The position numbers and the translations under genes are program-made. From assembly GCF_003265705.1 (NCBI RefSeq), contig NW_020312817.1, positions 47,981,825 through 48,045,824 of the forward strand: a stretch of 64,000 nucleotides of DNA. Reading direction: 5' to 3'. Source of the stretch: Callorhinus ursinus (lineage: Eukaryota > Chordata > Mammalia > Carnivora > Otariidae). Numbering within the stretch: position 1 is the stretch's first letter; every line of letters starts with the position of its first letter. Positions 12,000 through 23,828 of the stretch are shown here, piece by piece. Below the pieces are notes generated by a model. That model saw only the letters and a list, made by a program, of their open reading frames with translations. It did no database searches and had not been told where the DNA came from.

Positions 12000-13957
12000 A
12001 ACCATATAATCACATCAATAAATGATAAAAGGTCTCAGCAAAGTAGAAATAAATGAAAATTTTCTCCATATTACAAGAGGAATCAATGAAAAACCTACTG
12101 CTAATATTATATTTAATAGTGACTAAATACAAGTTATGTTCACTCTCATCAGTTCTGTTAAATGGTGTACTAAGAGTCCTAGCCTGTGTGATGAGAGGAC
12201 CAAAAAATAGTAAAAAACATAAAGTCGGAAAAAGGAGTAAAGCTGTTATTTTTTTGCATATAACATGGTCATTTACATAGAAAACCTTAAAAGAATCTAT
12301 AAAAACTACTATGTGGATTTAGTGAGATCATAGAATACAGAGTCAATATATGAGATCAGTTGTGTTTCCATATACCAGCAACAAATATTTGGAAAATAAA
12401 TTTTAGGAATAAAATCTCTTTAGAGTACTATCAAAACATCACAATCTAGAAGAGTATCTAAGACAATATGTGCAAAATATCTATACTGAAAATTACAGAC
12501 CCAGATGAAGAAATTAAAAACTAAAACTATGTTCATGGATTGGAGGACTCAGTATTGTTAAGATGTCCATCTGCCCCAAAATGGCATGTAAATACAATAC
12601 AACCACTCTCAATATTCCACTAGGCAATCCAGAAGAAAAAGATACACTGAACCTAAAACTTATGTAGAAATTCAAGAATACAGCATAGCCAAGTGATCTT
12701 TAAAAAGAAAAACAAAGTTGGAGGATCACACTATCTGAATTAAAGATTTACTATAAAGATATAGTAACTAAGACAGGGTGGTATTGGCATCAGGATAGAA
12801 AACTGTGTCATAGGAACAGAATACATATTCTAGAAATAGAGTCACTATTCAACTGATTTTTAATAAAGGTACCAAGTAAATTCAATAAGGAAAGTCTTTT
12901 TAACAAATGATGGTGTAACAATTGGATGGATCTACAGGAAATAAAAACAAATCTACACCACTACCTCACACCATTCACAGAAAATAATTTGAGATGTATT
13001 ATATGCATAAACAGAAAACCCATATACTTTTAGAAGAAAACAAGGTAGAACATCCCCCCGACCTTGGAGTAGATAAAGTCTTCATAAAGTGAACATGAAA
13101 CATACTAACCACACACACAAAAATAATAAATTAGACTTCATACAAAATTAAAACACTCTACTCATCAAATAATATTGTTAAGAATATTAATACATGTACT
13201 ACAGACTGAAGAAAATATTTGCATCTCTACGTATCTGATATATTGTATATCCAGAATGTATATGAAACTCTTAAAAAAAAAATAAACTAATTAGAAGATT
13301 AAGCAAAGAATTGAGTGGATTTTTTTTAAAAAAAGATTTTATTTATTTATTTGACAGAGAGAGAGAAAGAGAGCATGATCAAGGGGGGAGGAGCAAGGGA
13401 GTGGAAGAAGCAGGCTCCCCAGTGAGCAGGGAGCCCAATGCAGGACTTGCTTCCAGGATCCTGGGATCGTGATCTGAGCCAAAGGCTCAGATCTACGGTT
13501 AACCGACTGAGCCACCCAGGCACCCTTGAGTGGATATTATAAAAGAGATATATGAATGGCCAAAAAGCACATGAAAACATACTTAACATCATTAGTCATT
13601 TGGGAAATGCAAATTTAAACTGTAATGAGAAACCACAACCACTAACATGGTTAAGATTTTTTCACTGATAATAACCAAACTACACTATGGAGCAACCAGA
13701 ATTCCTATATGTTGCTGCAAAGACTACAAAATGGTATAACCACACTAGAAACTTCTTTGGCGAGTTCTTAAAAAGTTAAACATAATTCTATCCTAGGACC
13801 TGGTGATTCCAATTCTCAGTATAAATGCAAGAAATATATAAACATATGCCCACAAAAAGATTTCTCTAAGAATATTCATAGTAAACTTACTCATACTAGT
13901 CAACACCATGGAAGCAGCCCAAATGATTATTAAGAGAGAATGGATAAAATCTGTTGC
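12000..13957 (+). mobile_element. Old LINE-1 ORF2 3' fragment (first of a tandem pair)
   Basis: The sequence follows L1 ORF2 on the plus strand from the reverse-transcriptase end into the C-terminal region. Recognisable blocks are 'aaaaacctactgctaatatt', 'gtaaagctgttattttt', 'agaaaaccttaaaagaatct', 'catggattggaggactcag', 'gtggtattggcatcagg' and 'gcccaaatgattattaa'. Heavy divergence and many stops and frameshifts show a long-dead copy. A minus-strand CAN SINE interrupts it at 13321-13525. The subfamily is not assigned; it looks like an L1M-class element. Confidence 0.8.
13311..13535 (-). mobile_element. CAN SINE, minus strand, inside old L1
   Basis: The body is 13321-13525. Read on the minus strand it begins 'gggtgcctgggtggctcag', passes A-box- and B-box-like blocks and ends in a GA/CT-rich stretch, (AAAT)n and poly-A. 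The 10-bp flank 'ttgagtggat' is present at 13311-13320 and 13526-13535. The 82-codon open frame across it is a SINE by-product. Confidence 0.92.
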
Positions 13958-14925
13958 ATTTCTGTACACTAAAAAATAACTATCAAAAAGAGAAATTAAG
14001 AAAACAATCTCATTTAAAATTGCACCATAAGAATAAAATACCTAGGATTAAATTTAGCCAAACAGAATAAAGACTTGTACATTAAAACCTGTAAGACATT
14101 AATGAGATAAATTGCAGATGACACAAATAAATGGACAAATATTCCATGCTAATGTATTGGAAGAGTTGATATTGTTAAAATGTCCACACTTTCCAAAGCA
14201 ACATACAGATTCAATCCAATCCCTATCAAAATTCCAATGGTATTTTTCACAGAAATAGAACCATCCTACAATTTGTATGTTAACAATAAAGACCCCAAAT
14301 AGCCAAAGCAGTCGTGAGAAAAAGCAAAGCTAGAAGCATCACATTCCCTGATTCAAATGTTACAAAGCTCTAGTAATCAAAATGGTATGGTATTGGCATA
14401 AAAACAGACACACAGATCAATGGAACAAAATAGAGATCCCAGAAATAACCCACATATATATGAACAATTAATTTATAACAAAGGAAGCAAGAATATACAG
14501 TGAGGAGGGGTGCCTGGGTGGTTCAGTCGTTAAGCGTCTGCCTTCAGCTCAGGTCATGGTCCCACGGGCCTGGGATCGAGTTCCGCTTCGGGCTCCCTGC
14601 TCAGCAGAAGCCTGCTTCTCCCTCCCCCACTCTCCCTGCTTGTGTTCCCTCTCTTGCTGTGTCTCTCTCTCTCTCTCTCAAATAAATAAATAAAATCTTT
14701 AAAAAAAAAATACAGTGAGGAAAGAACAGTCTCTTCAATAAATGAAGGTAGAAAAATTGGACAGCCCCATGCAAAAGAATGAAACTGGATCCCTATCTTA
14801 CACGATACACAAAAATAAACTCAAAATGGATTAAAGACTTGAACGTGAGACCAGAAACCATAAAATTCCTAGAAACATGCTCTGATATAAGTCTTGGCAA
14901 AGATTTTCTCGGATTAAACTAGAAA
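13958..14925 (+). mobile_element. Second old LINE-1 ORF2 fragment, direct orientation
   Basis: It restarts at an upstream ORF2 point ('gcatttctgtacactaa') and repeats part of the region already seen in the preceding copy: 'ttggaagagttgatattgtt', 'ttcaatccaatccctatcaa', 'ggtatggtattggcataaaa', 'gatcaatggaacaaaatag', 'attggacagccccatgc'. It is less diverged than the first copy but full of stops. It is split by a plus-strand SINE at 14507-14709. Confidence 0.85.
14495..14721 (+). mobile_element. CAN SINE with 12-bp TSD inside L1
   Basis: The body is 14507-14709, flanked by 'atacagtgagga' at 14495-14506 and 14710-14721. The head 'ggggtgcctgggtggttcag' and B-box-like 'gggatcgagttcc' are clear, followed by (CT)n, (AAAT)n and 'aaaatcttt' poly-A. 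The duplicated flank is L1 ORF2 sequence, so this SINE is younger than the L1. Confidence 0.95.
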
Positions 14926-15549
14926 ATTCTTAGCACTAAAGGAAGAAGGGCATTGACAGCTGAAAAATGTGACAGTAAAAAATGCTAATATATTGAAGCT
15001 CTCCTGGGGAATCAAAGATAACACTGAAAATGTTGGTGAACATTGCACTCCATAGCAAGGTAATGCAATACCTTTCATTCCCTTTCTTATATATGTCTCC
15101 AGTTTTTGAATCTGTTCATTTTGTTGTTGCTCGGAAATAAGACATTATTTTTTTAACTGTTAAATTAGTTGTAAAACCGTTCAAATATAAATCTTGACAA
15201 CAAATGCACTATTTCTCAAATACATAGCTAGAAGAAATGTTTATTCCAAAAAAGTAAAAGGCCACAAGCGCAAAGAAAACAGAGAATTTGAATAGAATTA
15301 ATGAAGTAGTCTTAATTATAGTGATGAGATGAAACTTACCATGTGGAATGTTTTCTAAAACATAATTCATTTGATTACCATTTCCATTAGCCAAAAATCT
15401 CTGCTTTCTTATTTAGCATCAATTTACAGTTGAAACAAAACATTTGACATTTTATATCCAAAAAGGTGTAAAGAGAATAATGTTTCCCAGGAGATGACAT
15501 AATGATGCTACTCTCTTTTGTAACCAAGAACTTCAAAAAGGAATAAACA
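14926..15549. other. Unique spacer
   Basis: Two minus-strand frames of 61 and 71 codons (15209-15602) have no recognisable domain. AT-rich and otherwise featureless. Confidence 0.5.
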
Positions 15550-15680
15550 TTAATTACTATTGCAGTTATTGAGGACCTACCACGTCCCAAACACTGTGCC
15601 ATGTCAGAAATAGAGAGGTGATGGTAATAAAGTCACAACCTAGGACACAGCCTGGCAGAGAGATACTCTATACTTTATAT
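15550..15680 (+). repeat. Probable L2 fragment
   Basis: The line 'attgaggacctaccacgtcc' followed by 'caaacactgtgccatgtcag' matches the L2 block around 'attgagcacctactatgtgc' and 'caggcactgtgc'. Short and diverged. Confidence 0.45.
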
Positions 15681-15842
15681 ACGACGTAAAGACTTCAATA
15701 GGGCTGTGTTCAAACTATTGTGGAATGCCTTCGAATCTATGTTTTAATTTCAGAATTTTTTTGCAGGAAAACATTCAAAAGGAAACCATCTCTTTAAAGG
15801 TCCAAAATACACATTCATAAAGATTTCTATTTTAGTATCTAC

Positions 15843-16058
15843 AAAGAAATTGAAAACAGGGGTGCCTGGGTGGCTCAGTCGGTTAAGTAGCTGCCTTCCG
15901 CTCAGGTCATGATCCCATTGAGCCCCACCTCAGGCTCCCTGCTCAGCGGGAAGCCTGTCTCTCTCTCTCTCCCTCTGCCTGCCTCTCTGCCTGCTTGTGC
16001 GCTCTCTCTCTCTGTCAAATAAATAAATAAAGTCTTAAAAAAAAAAAAAAGAAATTGA
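15843..16058 (+). mobile_element. CAN SINE, first inserted of a nested pair
   Basis: The body is about 15859-16047: 'ggggtgcctgggtggctcag' head, B-box region partly deleted near 15915-15925, CT-rich middle, (AAAT)n and poly-A. Its 16-bp upstream flank 'aaagaaattgaaaaca' (15843-15858) has its full partner only after the next SINE, at 16258-16273. This marks it as the earlier insertion. Confidence 0.93.
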
Positions 16059-16273
16059 GGGGTGCCCGGGTGGCTCAGTCAATTAAGCATCTGCCTTCGA
16101 CTCAGGTCATGATCCAGGGGTCCTGGGATCGAGTCCCACATCGGGCTCCCTGCTCCGCGGGAAGCCTGCTTCTCCCTCTCCCACTCCCCCCGCTTGTGTT
16201 CCCTCTCTCGCTGTGTCACTCTATGTCAAATAAATAAATAAAATCTTTAAAAAAAAAAAGAAATTGAAAACAA
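16048..16273 (+). mobile_element. CAN SINE inserted in the TSD of its neighbour
   Basis: The body is 16059-16257, with head 'ggggtgcccgggtggctcag', B box 'gggatcgagtccc' and tail (AAAT)n then poly-A. It is flanked by 'aaagaaattga' at 16048-16058 and again at 16258-16268. It sits inside the downstream target duplication of the preceding SINE. The 60-codon frame across it is not a gene. Confidence 0.94.
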
Positions 16274-18394
16274 TCAAGGTGTCCAAAGATAGTAATTGTT
16301 ACATGAGTTTTGATACATCTATGCCATGAAATAATATGCAAGAATTAAACAACAAATATATCATAGTTTACCAACATCCCTGGCTTAGGGTAAGACATTT
16401 TACTTATTCCTATGTCTCATTTTTTCCATCAAAAATAGCCCCCAAATATTTTCTGCACTGTTCTTACAGATGTGGGGGATGAATGAAAACTAGCATGTAA
16501 ATATAAGCCCAAAAGGACCCAATACTAAAAATTTCAACACCCACAATTTTAATAAAATAGGAAGTTAGTAAGTGAAATCATGTCCTCTTTATCACAAAAT
16601 TCTACATTCCTAGGCTTAAGAATAAACTTACCATTTTTATGATTAGAAGACTGGTAAAAACAATATAGTAAAAAACAAAGCCTGTTCTATTCCTGTGGGG
16701 TATTCCTACGCTGACTTTTCAAACTGAAGAGGTTTTTATAAGCATTTTCAGTTCACCCCCATACAGACACCTAAAGTAGGGAGATATGGTATCCATTGCC
16801 CTGGTTTGCACATAATGATCCTACATTTTTCTCATGAGAACACTTCAGACTCCATTTTCATTATGACACCCACTTCATAATTCTTGTTTTAGCTCATATT
16901 ATGGGAAAAGCAAAATATACAAACCTACTTCAATCTCACTTTAGTTTATAGAACAAAGGACCCAAAGAAGCATAAATACATAACGCAAAGTGCTGGCAGT
17001 TTCTCTGCCACAGTTCTGGTCACCTCTTAATAAAATGGCAGAAGTGGGATTTATTCCGACTTCAGACAACAGAAAATAAAAGGATATTCTTCGGTTCGAG
17101 TGGAGTCCCCACTGCGTTCAGAATGGCCATTTAATTAGATAGTCCTTCCTTTCGACTTTAGCCCATTATCCCTAGCCCTGTTCATGTTGCTGCATTAAAC
17201 AGGAGTCTGCCCTTTTCAAAAGAATTAGTAGATTTTTTTTAAGAATTAGTAGATTATTTTTATTAGTTAATGAGTGTGAAGTTTGCAATAGTAAAAGATC
17301 AAAAAAAATGATGTTCCAAAAAGGTTTATTCAATATTCCTTAAAATAATACTATGTAATAATCAAATGTTATCACACCCAGTTGGTAAAGGTCAGGCAGT
17401 CATCTAAGAAAACTGCGCCCTCCGCCCCAGCTTAGTTTGGACTGACAAAAAAAGGTTTGTCTCCCACATGCCCTATAAACCTGCTCTGGTTCACTACTGG
17501 TCTCCCTCTTTTGTGCCCTGATGATTGATAGGAGTGACATCCAATCACTTGTCCTTTCTTTTCTGGGACTCTGAGAAATGAGGGTCACTATTTTCTAACA
17601 GAAATATTATAAAGTAACAAGCAGAAAGCAAATAGAAAATTTCACCATATACAAAATTGAGATTAAAGATGATCTTTTCCTTGATCCCTTCTTTTCTTGT
17701 AGCTCAAGAAATAACCTCTTGGGAAGAGACTAGTCTAAGCTTTGCTCTTTCAGTTAAACAAGTCTGTAAAATCCCCAAATAGAGCGAGCATCACAACGGC
17801 GTAAATCAGAGAAAAGTGTGCTAGGCCTGCTTCTGCAGGATTCCCTAGGAGTGTCCCAGTCCTTCAGATTCACACGACCTAGTGTCGTGACAGCGTGGTC
17901 CGCTACCAGAGAGAGATTAAAGATTCTTCAGGCACAGTGCTCTAGTTTATAAGATCGAATGTGAATACTTCCAAAACTCTCCTGCATCGAATTAAATAGT
18001 ATTTCCTATCTATGTTTTTCTGGAAAGGCCATGGTCTTAGGAATATTCAATTTCTCCCTCTCCCCCATACCACAAATCACCAGATCCTTTAGCTTTTGCA
18101 TTATAAACATATTTTAAATCAATCCACTTTTCTCAGGCACCTTCATCATATCCCTGTTCAGGCTCTGATCAATACCCGGGCTGCTGAGATAATGGATCTC
18201 ATGTCTAACGGCAACATCTTCTAAACCAGTGTCCATACAATCACCCCCCACAGAGAATGTCAGAGTCTTTCCATACCATAGACACTCTTAAAACCTGCCA
18301 AAGTCTCCATATTTCTTTCAGAACAAAGTCCATGTGCCTCATCATAGTGGAACCACAAATTCAGAGACCAAAGCCACCCCCGGGGCTGGGGCAG
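16274..18394. other. Unique spacer, no gene seen
   Basis: AT-rich with short random frames. About 16300-16370 may be a scrap of old L1, too short to claim. Nothing else recognised. Confidence 0.45.
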
Positions 18395-18592
18395 GGCTCT
18401 GGGGTCAGAGGGACTTTCATTCTAGGCCCTGCTCTGCCATACACTTGGCCCGGGTAGTATAGGCACTCTCTACCTATAGGACTGATGGGAAGGTTTGCTC
18501 AAACACTCTACCTATGGCATCTCCTCACAGTAGCCGGTGACAAAGTAAGCTTTCAAGAAATATTAGCTCATTATTATTATCATTAACTCTAC
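18395..18592 (+). repeat. MIR relic
   Basis: Order 'ctaggccctgctctgccata', then 'gtgacaaagtaagctttc', then 'aagaaatattagctcattattattatcatt' (gapped) fits a full-span MIR: 'cggctctgccactta', then 'agtaagcgctcaataaatg'. Old tRNA-derived SINE, non-coding. Confidence 0.55.
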
Positions 18593-20559
18593 TTTGATAA
18601 AAAAATCCATGTGGGGCTTTTTAATGGATTTTTTGGGTTTGTCTTCACCTACTATTTTCTTCCTTTCTTCTCTCTCCATTCAAGGAACTTGCAAATTATT
18701 TCTTCTTCCCAGCCTGCATCATGCCCCTTTGTGGTCATGTGCCCCCTGTGCTATTTCCTCAGAGGCAGGGAGGTGTATGGTGGTCAGGAAAAAACAATTT
18801 TCTGGCCAGTCTCTCAACGTAAGTCTAAGCCTCAGGACAATTTATGTGTGGTTGAACAAAGCTTTAGGATACCTGCAAGAAGTGTTCCCTGCAGTCTAAA
18901 CAGAAACTCTATCTGGGGTAGTGGATGAAAGACCAGAAGAGAGAGTTTTGTGGATCCCTGGGGCAGCAAGGACCTGGCTCTGCTTTCTGTCTGCCTCCTG
19001 AAAAACTGGCAAGACCCAAGTGGGCAACAGCTGCTCACCACATTGAGAGAGAGTGAGAGAGAGTGAGAGAGAGAGAGAGAGGTGCCCCAGCGCCCACGCA
19101 GTGTTTAGCTCACAGCACATGATCAATAGTTATTGACTGAGATATAACTGAAGTGAGCTATTGCCACTGGTGATGGATAAACTAGACACAGAGCTGGACC
19201 TGTGGCAGACCATTTCCTAAGGATCCCTTCTCTTACTTCTTGAATTAGACATTTTACCCCTAATATCCATATCTTTCTCCCCCACTCATAAGCCTCCGTG
19301 GATATTGGAGCGGTGAGGTAAAAATTGCCACCCTAGAACAGGTGTTCCCATATTCTTAAATCACACTTACTTGGGACAAGATGAGTTACCAAAAACAGAT
19401 TGCTATTTTAATGACGCTCATCACAGTCATGACTGGCTCAGGGCTTTCAAATCTCCTCCCTCAACTGCAGCAAATTTAGAAAGCCTGCATTTTTTTAAAG
19501 TATTCTAAAAGATTCAACAGTTTTCTCCATGTAATCAGAGACACTAATTATCAAGCCTATTTCAGATAAAGTAGTAGTTAATGCCAATTTATCAAGATGG
19601 GAAATGAATCTGATTTTATTTCTATTGAGACTGCCCAAAGGCAGGTGGCTTAAGGCAAGTATATTTAGTTTAATGAGACTCGAGGGGATAAACAGTCTAA
19701 GTTTGAGCACCCTCATTATGCATCAGCAAATACACTGACCTGCCTGTTGCAAGAATTCAATTTATATTTACATAAACATGGCCATAGCCAGTCCACTGGT
19801 GTGAGTGTAAGATATCCGAGCTCCCTTCTCCAGATGGAATTTGTGCGATCCTACGCCAATATTTGTTATCTCGAGCTTAATATGGAAGTAATTTCTGGTC
19901 TAAATGCTTCTTTTAAGCCATTTCACAAAACTATTATTTTCTAATTTTCAGGGATAGAAAGGAGTCTAGAGTGACTCAATTTCTAAGTATTTTATACTTT
20001 ATTCATTAACAAGTTCCCATCATAAAATTGTCAAGGATTTACTATTAAGAAGATTCAACGCTGCCTAATCCAGAGCCCCTAAAAAATGCAGATGAATGCA
20101 AGAAAACATTAACCCATCATTGCAGTGCCCAGAAGAAATATTTTGGCAGGTCAGTCATCTGCGGTTCATTGCACTTATACCAGTAAACTGAGGTTAATCA
20201 GGGAGAAAAGACCAGAATGAATAAACACACATGAAACATCTGGAATTCATTCTTAAAGGATTGTGTCTAAAAGAAAAGATATCACAGGAAGTCAACTCAA
20301 ACTGAATTTGGGGGCCAAGCCCTGCATGCCTGGTACCTCCTTTTCCTACCCCCTACCCCAGTTCCCAAGGTCTCACTATGATTTGGAAGAACACAGATGG
20401 GAAATCACTGCCAAAAAAATTCAATCAAATTATTACACGTAAGTAAATGGTATACAGTTCAAAGGCGGGGTGGAGAGAAGGAAAAAGAAAAAGGAAGGAG
20501 GAGAGGGAGGGAAAGAGTGAGAGAAAGAAGAGGAATTTGAGAAATCTAGTTCTATTCTC
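18593..20559. other. Unique spacer with a (GA)n tract
   Basis: Positions 19044-19081 are an impure (GA)n run. Open frames of about 100 codons at 18594-18928 overlap in two phases and show no domain. A purine-rich stretch lies at 20465-20535. No gene recognised. Confidence 0.45.
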
Positions 20560-20905
20560 AGGCACATGCATTTATTTCACTTCTTGATCCCGTTGAAGTT
20601 AAGTGTAGCTATGTAATTTGCTTTGACTAGTGGAATGATGGGTGGTTATTTTCCTTTGTGTTTGTGAGAGCTAGTGTGAATATGCCATGCTCTCTTTCCC
20701 TCTTTCATAGTCGCTAGAAACACTCCTGATGATGGTTGCCCAGCAGCATGGAGCATGAGTGAAGATAATGCAAAGAACCCCAGCTGACCTGTGGTGGACA
20801 TGGGGGATGAGCAAGAAATAAGCCTTTTCTAGTTAGACCATGGAAGCTATTTATTACCCCAGCATAACCTACTCTACCTTTATTGATATAAATGAGTGAC
20901 AGTAG
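20560..20905 (+). mobile_element. MaLR (MLT1-type) LTR
   Basis: The 3' part 'agcaagaaataagcctttt', then 'ttattaccccagcataacctactctacc', then 'tgatat' (gapped) resembles the end of MLT1-class ERVL-MaLR long terminal repeats. 'gctctctttccctctttcat' fits the middle. Non-coding regulatory relic of an ancient endogenous retroelement; no reading frames survive. Confidence 0.55.
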
Positions 20906-21682
20906 TGGGATACAACTACAACCATTAGTCCTTACATCTGTGTCACTGCATTAGGGTTCAAGGGTGGGATTTGAGGAAACTAATACTGGAGACTGAAAAA
21001 AAAATGGTGGTCTGCCTTATGAAGAGGCTGAACATTGGATAAATTGTCACCTGTAGTTCTTGGAAGGCAGAACATGCTCCCAACAAACTGGTGACTCTAG
21101 GAGATAAGGGCAGAAAACAAAATGTTGGTAGCATGTGTGATGGTTGCTGCAGGCTCTGTTTGGAAAAGTAACAGAAGCAAAAGATAATTTCAGAAAATAA
21201 TCAATCAGTTTGTAAGCACAGAATTAATGGGGACACAGAGTTCACAAACTCAGAGATTCACAGAGTTCAAAGAGGCAACTGTTTTTCAATCCAAAACTGG
21301 TGGTGGAGTGAGGGGTATGCTGAGAATGTTCTGAGGGAGAAATTCTATTAAATCCCAGGATCAAGTCAAGGGTATGGCCACTATCCCCTTATTCAAATTT
21401 CTCAATTCCTTAAGTTCTACCAATATAAAGATCACACAAAGGATGTGGCACCAGTAAGCCCTTTAATTTGACAAAGTGGTTAAGAGACAAGTGACTAAGT
21501 GTAGCTTTCTCTCTAGAGCTCAATAAACTCAAGCTACCCACGATGAAGTCACAGAAGACAGAGAGATCAAGAGTGAGGGTGTAAAGATGCATCACAAACT
21601 CATAAGATGATATGTCTAAAAAAGAACTCTGAGTATCTGTGGGTCTTTACATCAAAAGGAATGACCACTAGACATGAGGAAC
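20906..21682 (+). mobile_element. Probable MaLR internal region
   Basis: This stretch lies between an MLT1-like LTR and the 3' end of another MLT1-like LTR at about 22080-22262, so it may be the degenerate non-coding interior of one MaLR element. I do not recognise motifs in it; the call is positional. Confidence 0.35.
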
Positions 21683-22036
21683 TGCTATGGTCTGAATGTT
21701 TGTGTCTTCCCCAAATTCATATGTTGAAGCCTTAATCCCCAGTGTAATGGTATTTGGAGGTGGAGCCTCTGGGAGGTAATTAGAGGATGGAGCTCCCAGG
21801 ATGGGATTAGTGTCCTTAAAAGTAGGGATGAGAGAGCATATTCTGTCTCTCTGTTATGTGATTATACAGCAAGGAGGCAGTTGTCTACAAACCAGGAAGA
21901 GGGCCCTCACCAGTCACCAAATCTGCCAGAATCTTAATCTTGGGCTTCCCGGCCTCCAGAACTATGGGAAATACATGTCTGTTGTTTAGGCCACCCAGTC
22001 TATGGTTTTCTTCTTACAGCAGCCTGAACTAAGACA
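21683..22036 (+). mobile_element. MLT1A-like solo LTR nested in a MaLR element
   Basis: It begins 'tgctatggtctgaatg' and ends 'ctgaactaagaca', i.e. TG...CA-type termini. Internal blocks are typical: 'gaagccttaatccccagtg', 'ggtggagcctctgggaggta', 'gggccctcaccagtcacc', 'cccggcctccagaactatgg', 'gccacccagtctatggt'. The 5-bp flanks 'ggaac' and 'gatac' agree at four of five bases, plausible for an aged target duplication. Solo LTR, no coding region. Confidence 0.75.
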
Positions 22037-22262
22037 GATACAGACTAGTCCACATTAGCCAGACATCCTAAACTTTGAGCTAAATAATGCAAAGAGCTAC
22101 AACTTGTGAGTTCTGCCTCTTGAGGAGGGTATTGAGATACAGCAGACCAGAGACTCCAGCTGGCTGAGATGGATATATACTGAAAGGATGAAATAAACCA
22201 TTATGTTTTAATACTCCAAGTTACTTGGGGTGTCTTTAACCACAGAATAACCTAACTCATCC
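22037..22262 (+). mobile_element. 3' remainder of the outer MaLR element
   Basis: The end 'agttacttggggtgtcttt', then 'cagaataacctaactcatcctgatata' (gapped) matches the 3' terminus of MLT1-class LTRs and resembles the end of the LTR at 20560-20905. This suggests one old provirus-like unit later split by the 21683-22036 LTR. Confidence 0.45.
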
Positions 22263-22659
22263 TGATATAGAAATAAACAAATATTTCTTAATGTTGGAAT
22301 ATGAAAGATAAGCTTTTACTTCATATGCATTTGTGCTTCTTTTCAAATGAACATATATTAGTCACATAACAAAATAAGACAAAGTTTAAAAATCATCACT
22401 TTTATAACAGCATTAGATATAAAATAACATGAATAAAATTTTTATGAATTTACATAAATATAAAAAGTTATCAAAAATAACTTTTTTTTAATATATACTA
22501 CCAGGATAATAGTTAACTAATTGGAAGCAAAAAGAGAAAGAAAGGGAAAAAAAGTTAATACTCTACTCTCACCCAAAGAAAATAAATTCTTGAAGTCCTG
22601 ACATCAACCAAAGTAACTTTACTTTTATTTCTGTTAATTATTGGAATCGGGGTAATGCC
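22263..22659. other. AT-rich spacer
   Basis: No open frame or repeat recognised. Confidence 0.5.
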
Positions 22660-22920
22660 AATAGTAAACAATAGCATAGCTCTTACTATGAGCAGAGTAC
22701 TGCTCTTAGTGCCTGACACACATTAAGTCATTAATCCCAACAACAATCCTATCCACTGAGTTATTACTATCTATTACCACTCCTGCTTCACATATAAAGA
22801 AACTAAAAAACAGAGAAGCTAAATATATTACCCAAGTTTACACAGCTAAAAAGTGAAAGATGCAAATTGACTTCAGGATCTGTGATCTTAACTACTATGC
22901 CTATATTGCCTCTCAGATCA
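22660..22920 (+). repeat. L2 3'-end relic
   Basis: Blocks in L2 order: 'gcagagtactgctcttagtgcctgac', 'cattaagtcattaatccc', 'caacaatcctatccactga', 'taaagaaactaaaaaacag', 'acccaagtttacacagcta', 'gatcttaactactatgccta' (with gaps). Non-coding. Confidence 0.7.
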
Positions 22921-23393
22921 TCTGGGTTAATGGTTCATTAGGATAATATTCATTTGAAAAAGCTTTCTGTGTCTAAAATTGTTGGAGAAATCTCTTTTAT
23001 AACGTTTTACTCTTATTTACTATTTTCACAAGCAAAATAGAAAAATGAATATGTTGATAGTAGTGAAAAGTAGCATATGACTTTAATAAAATTGAGAAAA
23101 ATATGGAAATCATTAAGTGTAACAAATTGTTAAATCTGAATCCTCAATTGGAAGCAAATTGGACCTTTGAATTTAAGCCAACCATCTGTGGGTTCAACTA
23201 TGAACAAAAAATGACAGAATGAAAGAACGTCTTGGAAATGTAGAAAACATTTTATTGCTAGTTGGACCTCAAAAGAGAGATACTAAAACTTCTGGAAAAA
23301 TGGGAGAGGACATATGAATTTGCATAATTCCACCCCCGAGACAGGTTGAAATTAACAAAAGGGTTCAAATAAAGGGAAGGATGAAACAAAGAA
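22921..23393. other. AT-rich spacer
   Basis: Nothing recognised. Confidence 0.5.
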
Positions 23394-23828
23394 ATGGCTG
23401 CAACTTATGTTACAGCTTGGGAGAATCTGTACAGAAGGGGTCTTTACCTCTGTTGGATGAAGCTTCTGAGCGAAGTGTCAGATCAGCCAGATCTCTATCC
23501 TGTGGCCAGTTTTGTAACTGACCCCCTCCTTGTCGCTGTCTTATATGTCCATGAACACCAAGTCCCCTATCCCTCACGCACACAGAGCTTTCTACTTCTA
23601 CCTGGTTTCCTAGGTGCTACAGGGAACATTTGCTGCTTTGGGGAAACTTCTTTCCCATTCAGCCACCACTGCCCCCCAATTTATGTAGCTATCCTTGCTG
23701 TGAGCCTTCCAGCACAGGCTCCATTCAATTCATCTTTAATCCCTTCCAGGCATAGTTTTTCTGCTAGGCTAGGACAGATACTTGCTGCGGTGCAGACATC
23801 TCTCCAGAAGCATCTGCTGCTGATGTAG
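23394..23828 (+). other. 144-codon open frame of unknown status
   Basis: This is one of the longest open frames here that is not explained by a repeat I can name. The predicted product starts MAATYVTAWENLY, is rich in Leu, Ser and Pro, and has several hydrophobic stretches but no recognisable domain, signal peptide or membrane topology. I see no convincing promoter, splice signal or poly-A signal. An ATG-to-stop run of this length can occur by chance in 64 kb read in six frames, and the sequence immediately downstream looks repeat-like. Most likely not a gene. Confidence 0.15.

Noticed and set aside
15843..16273. CRISPR-like spaced direct repeats
   Set aside because: The repeated units are two whole SINEs and their target duplications in mammalian DNA.
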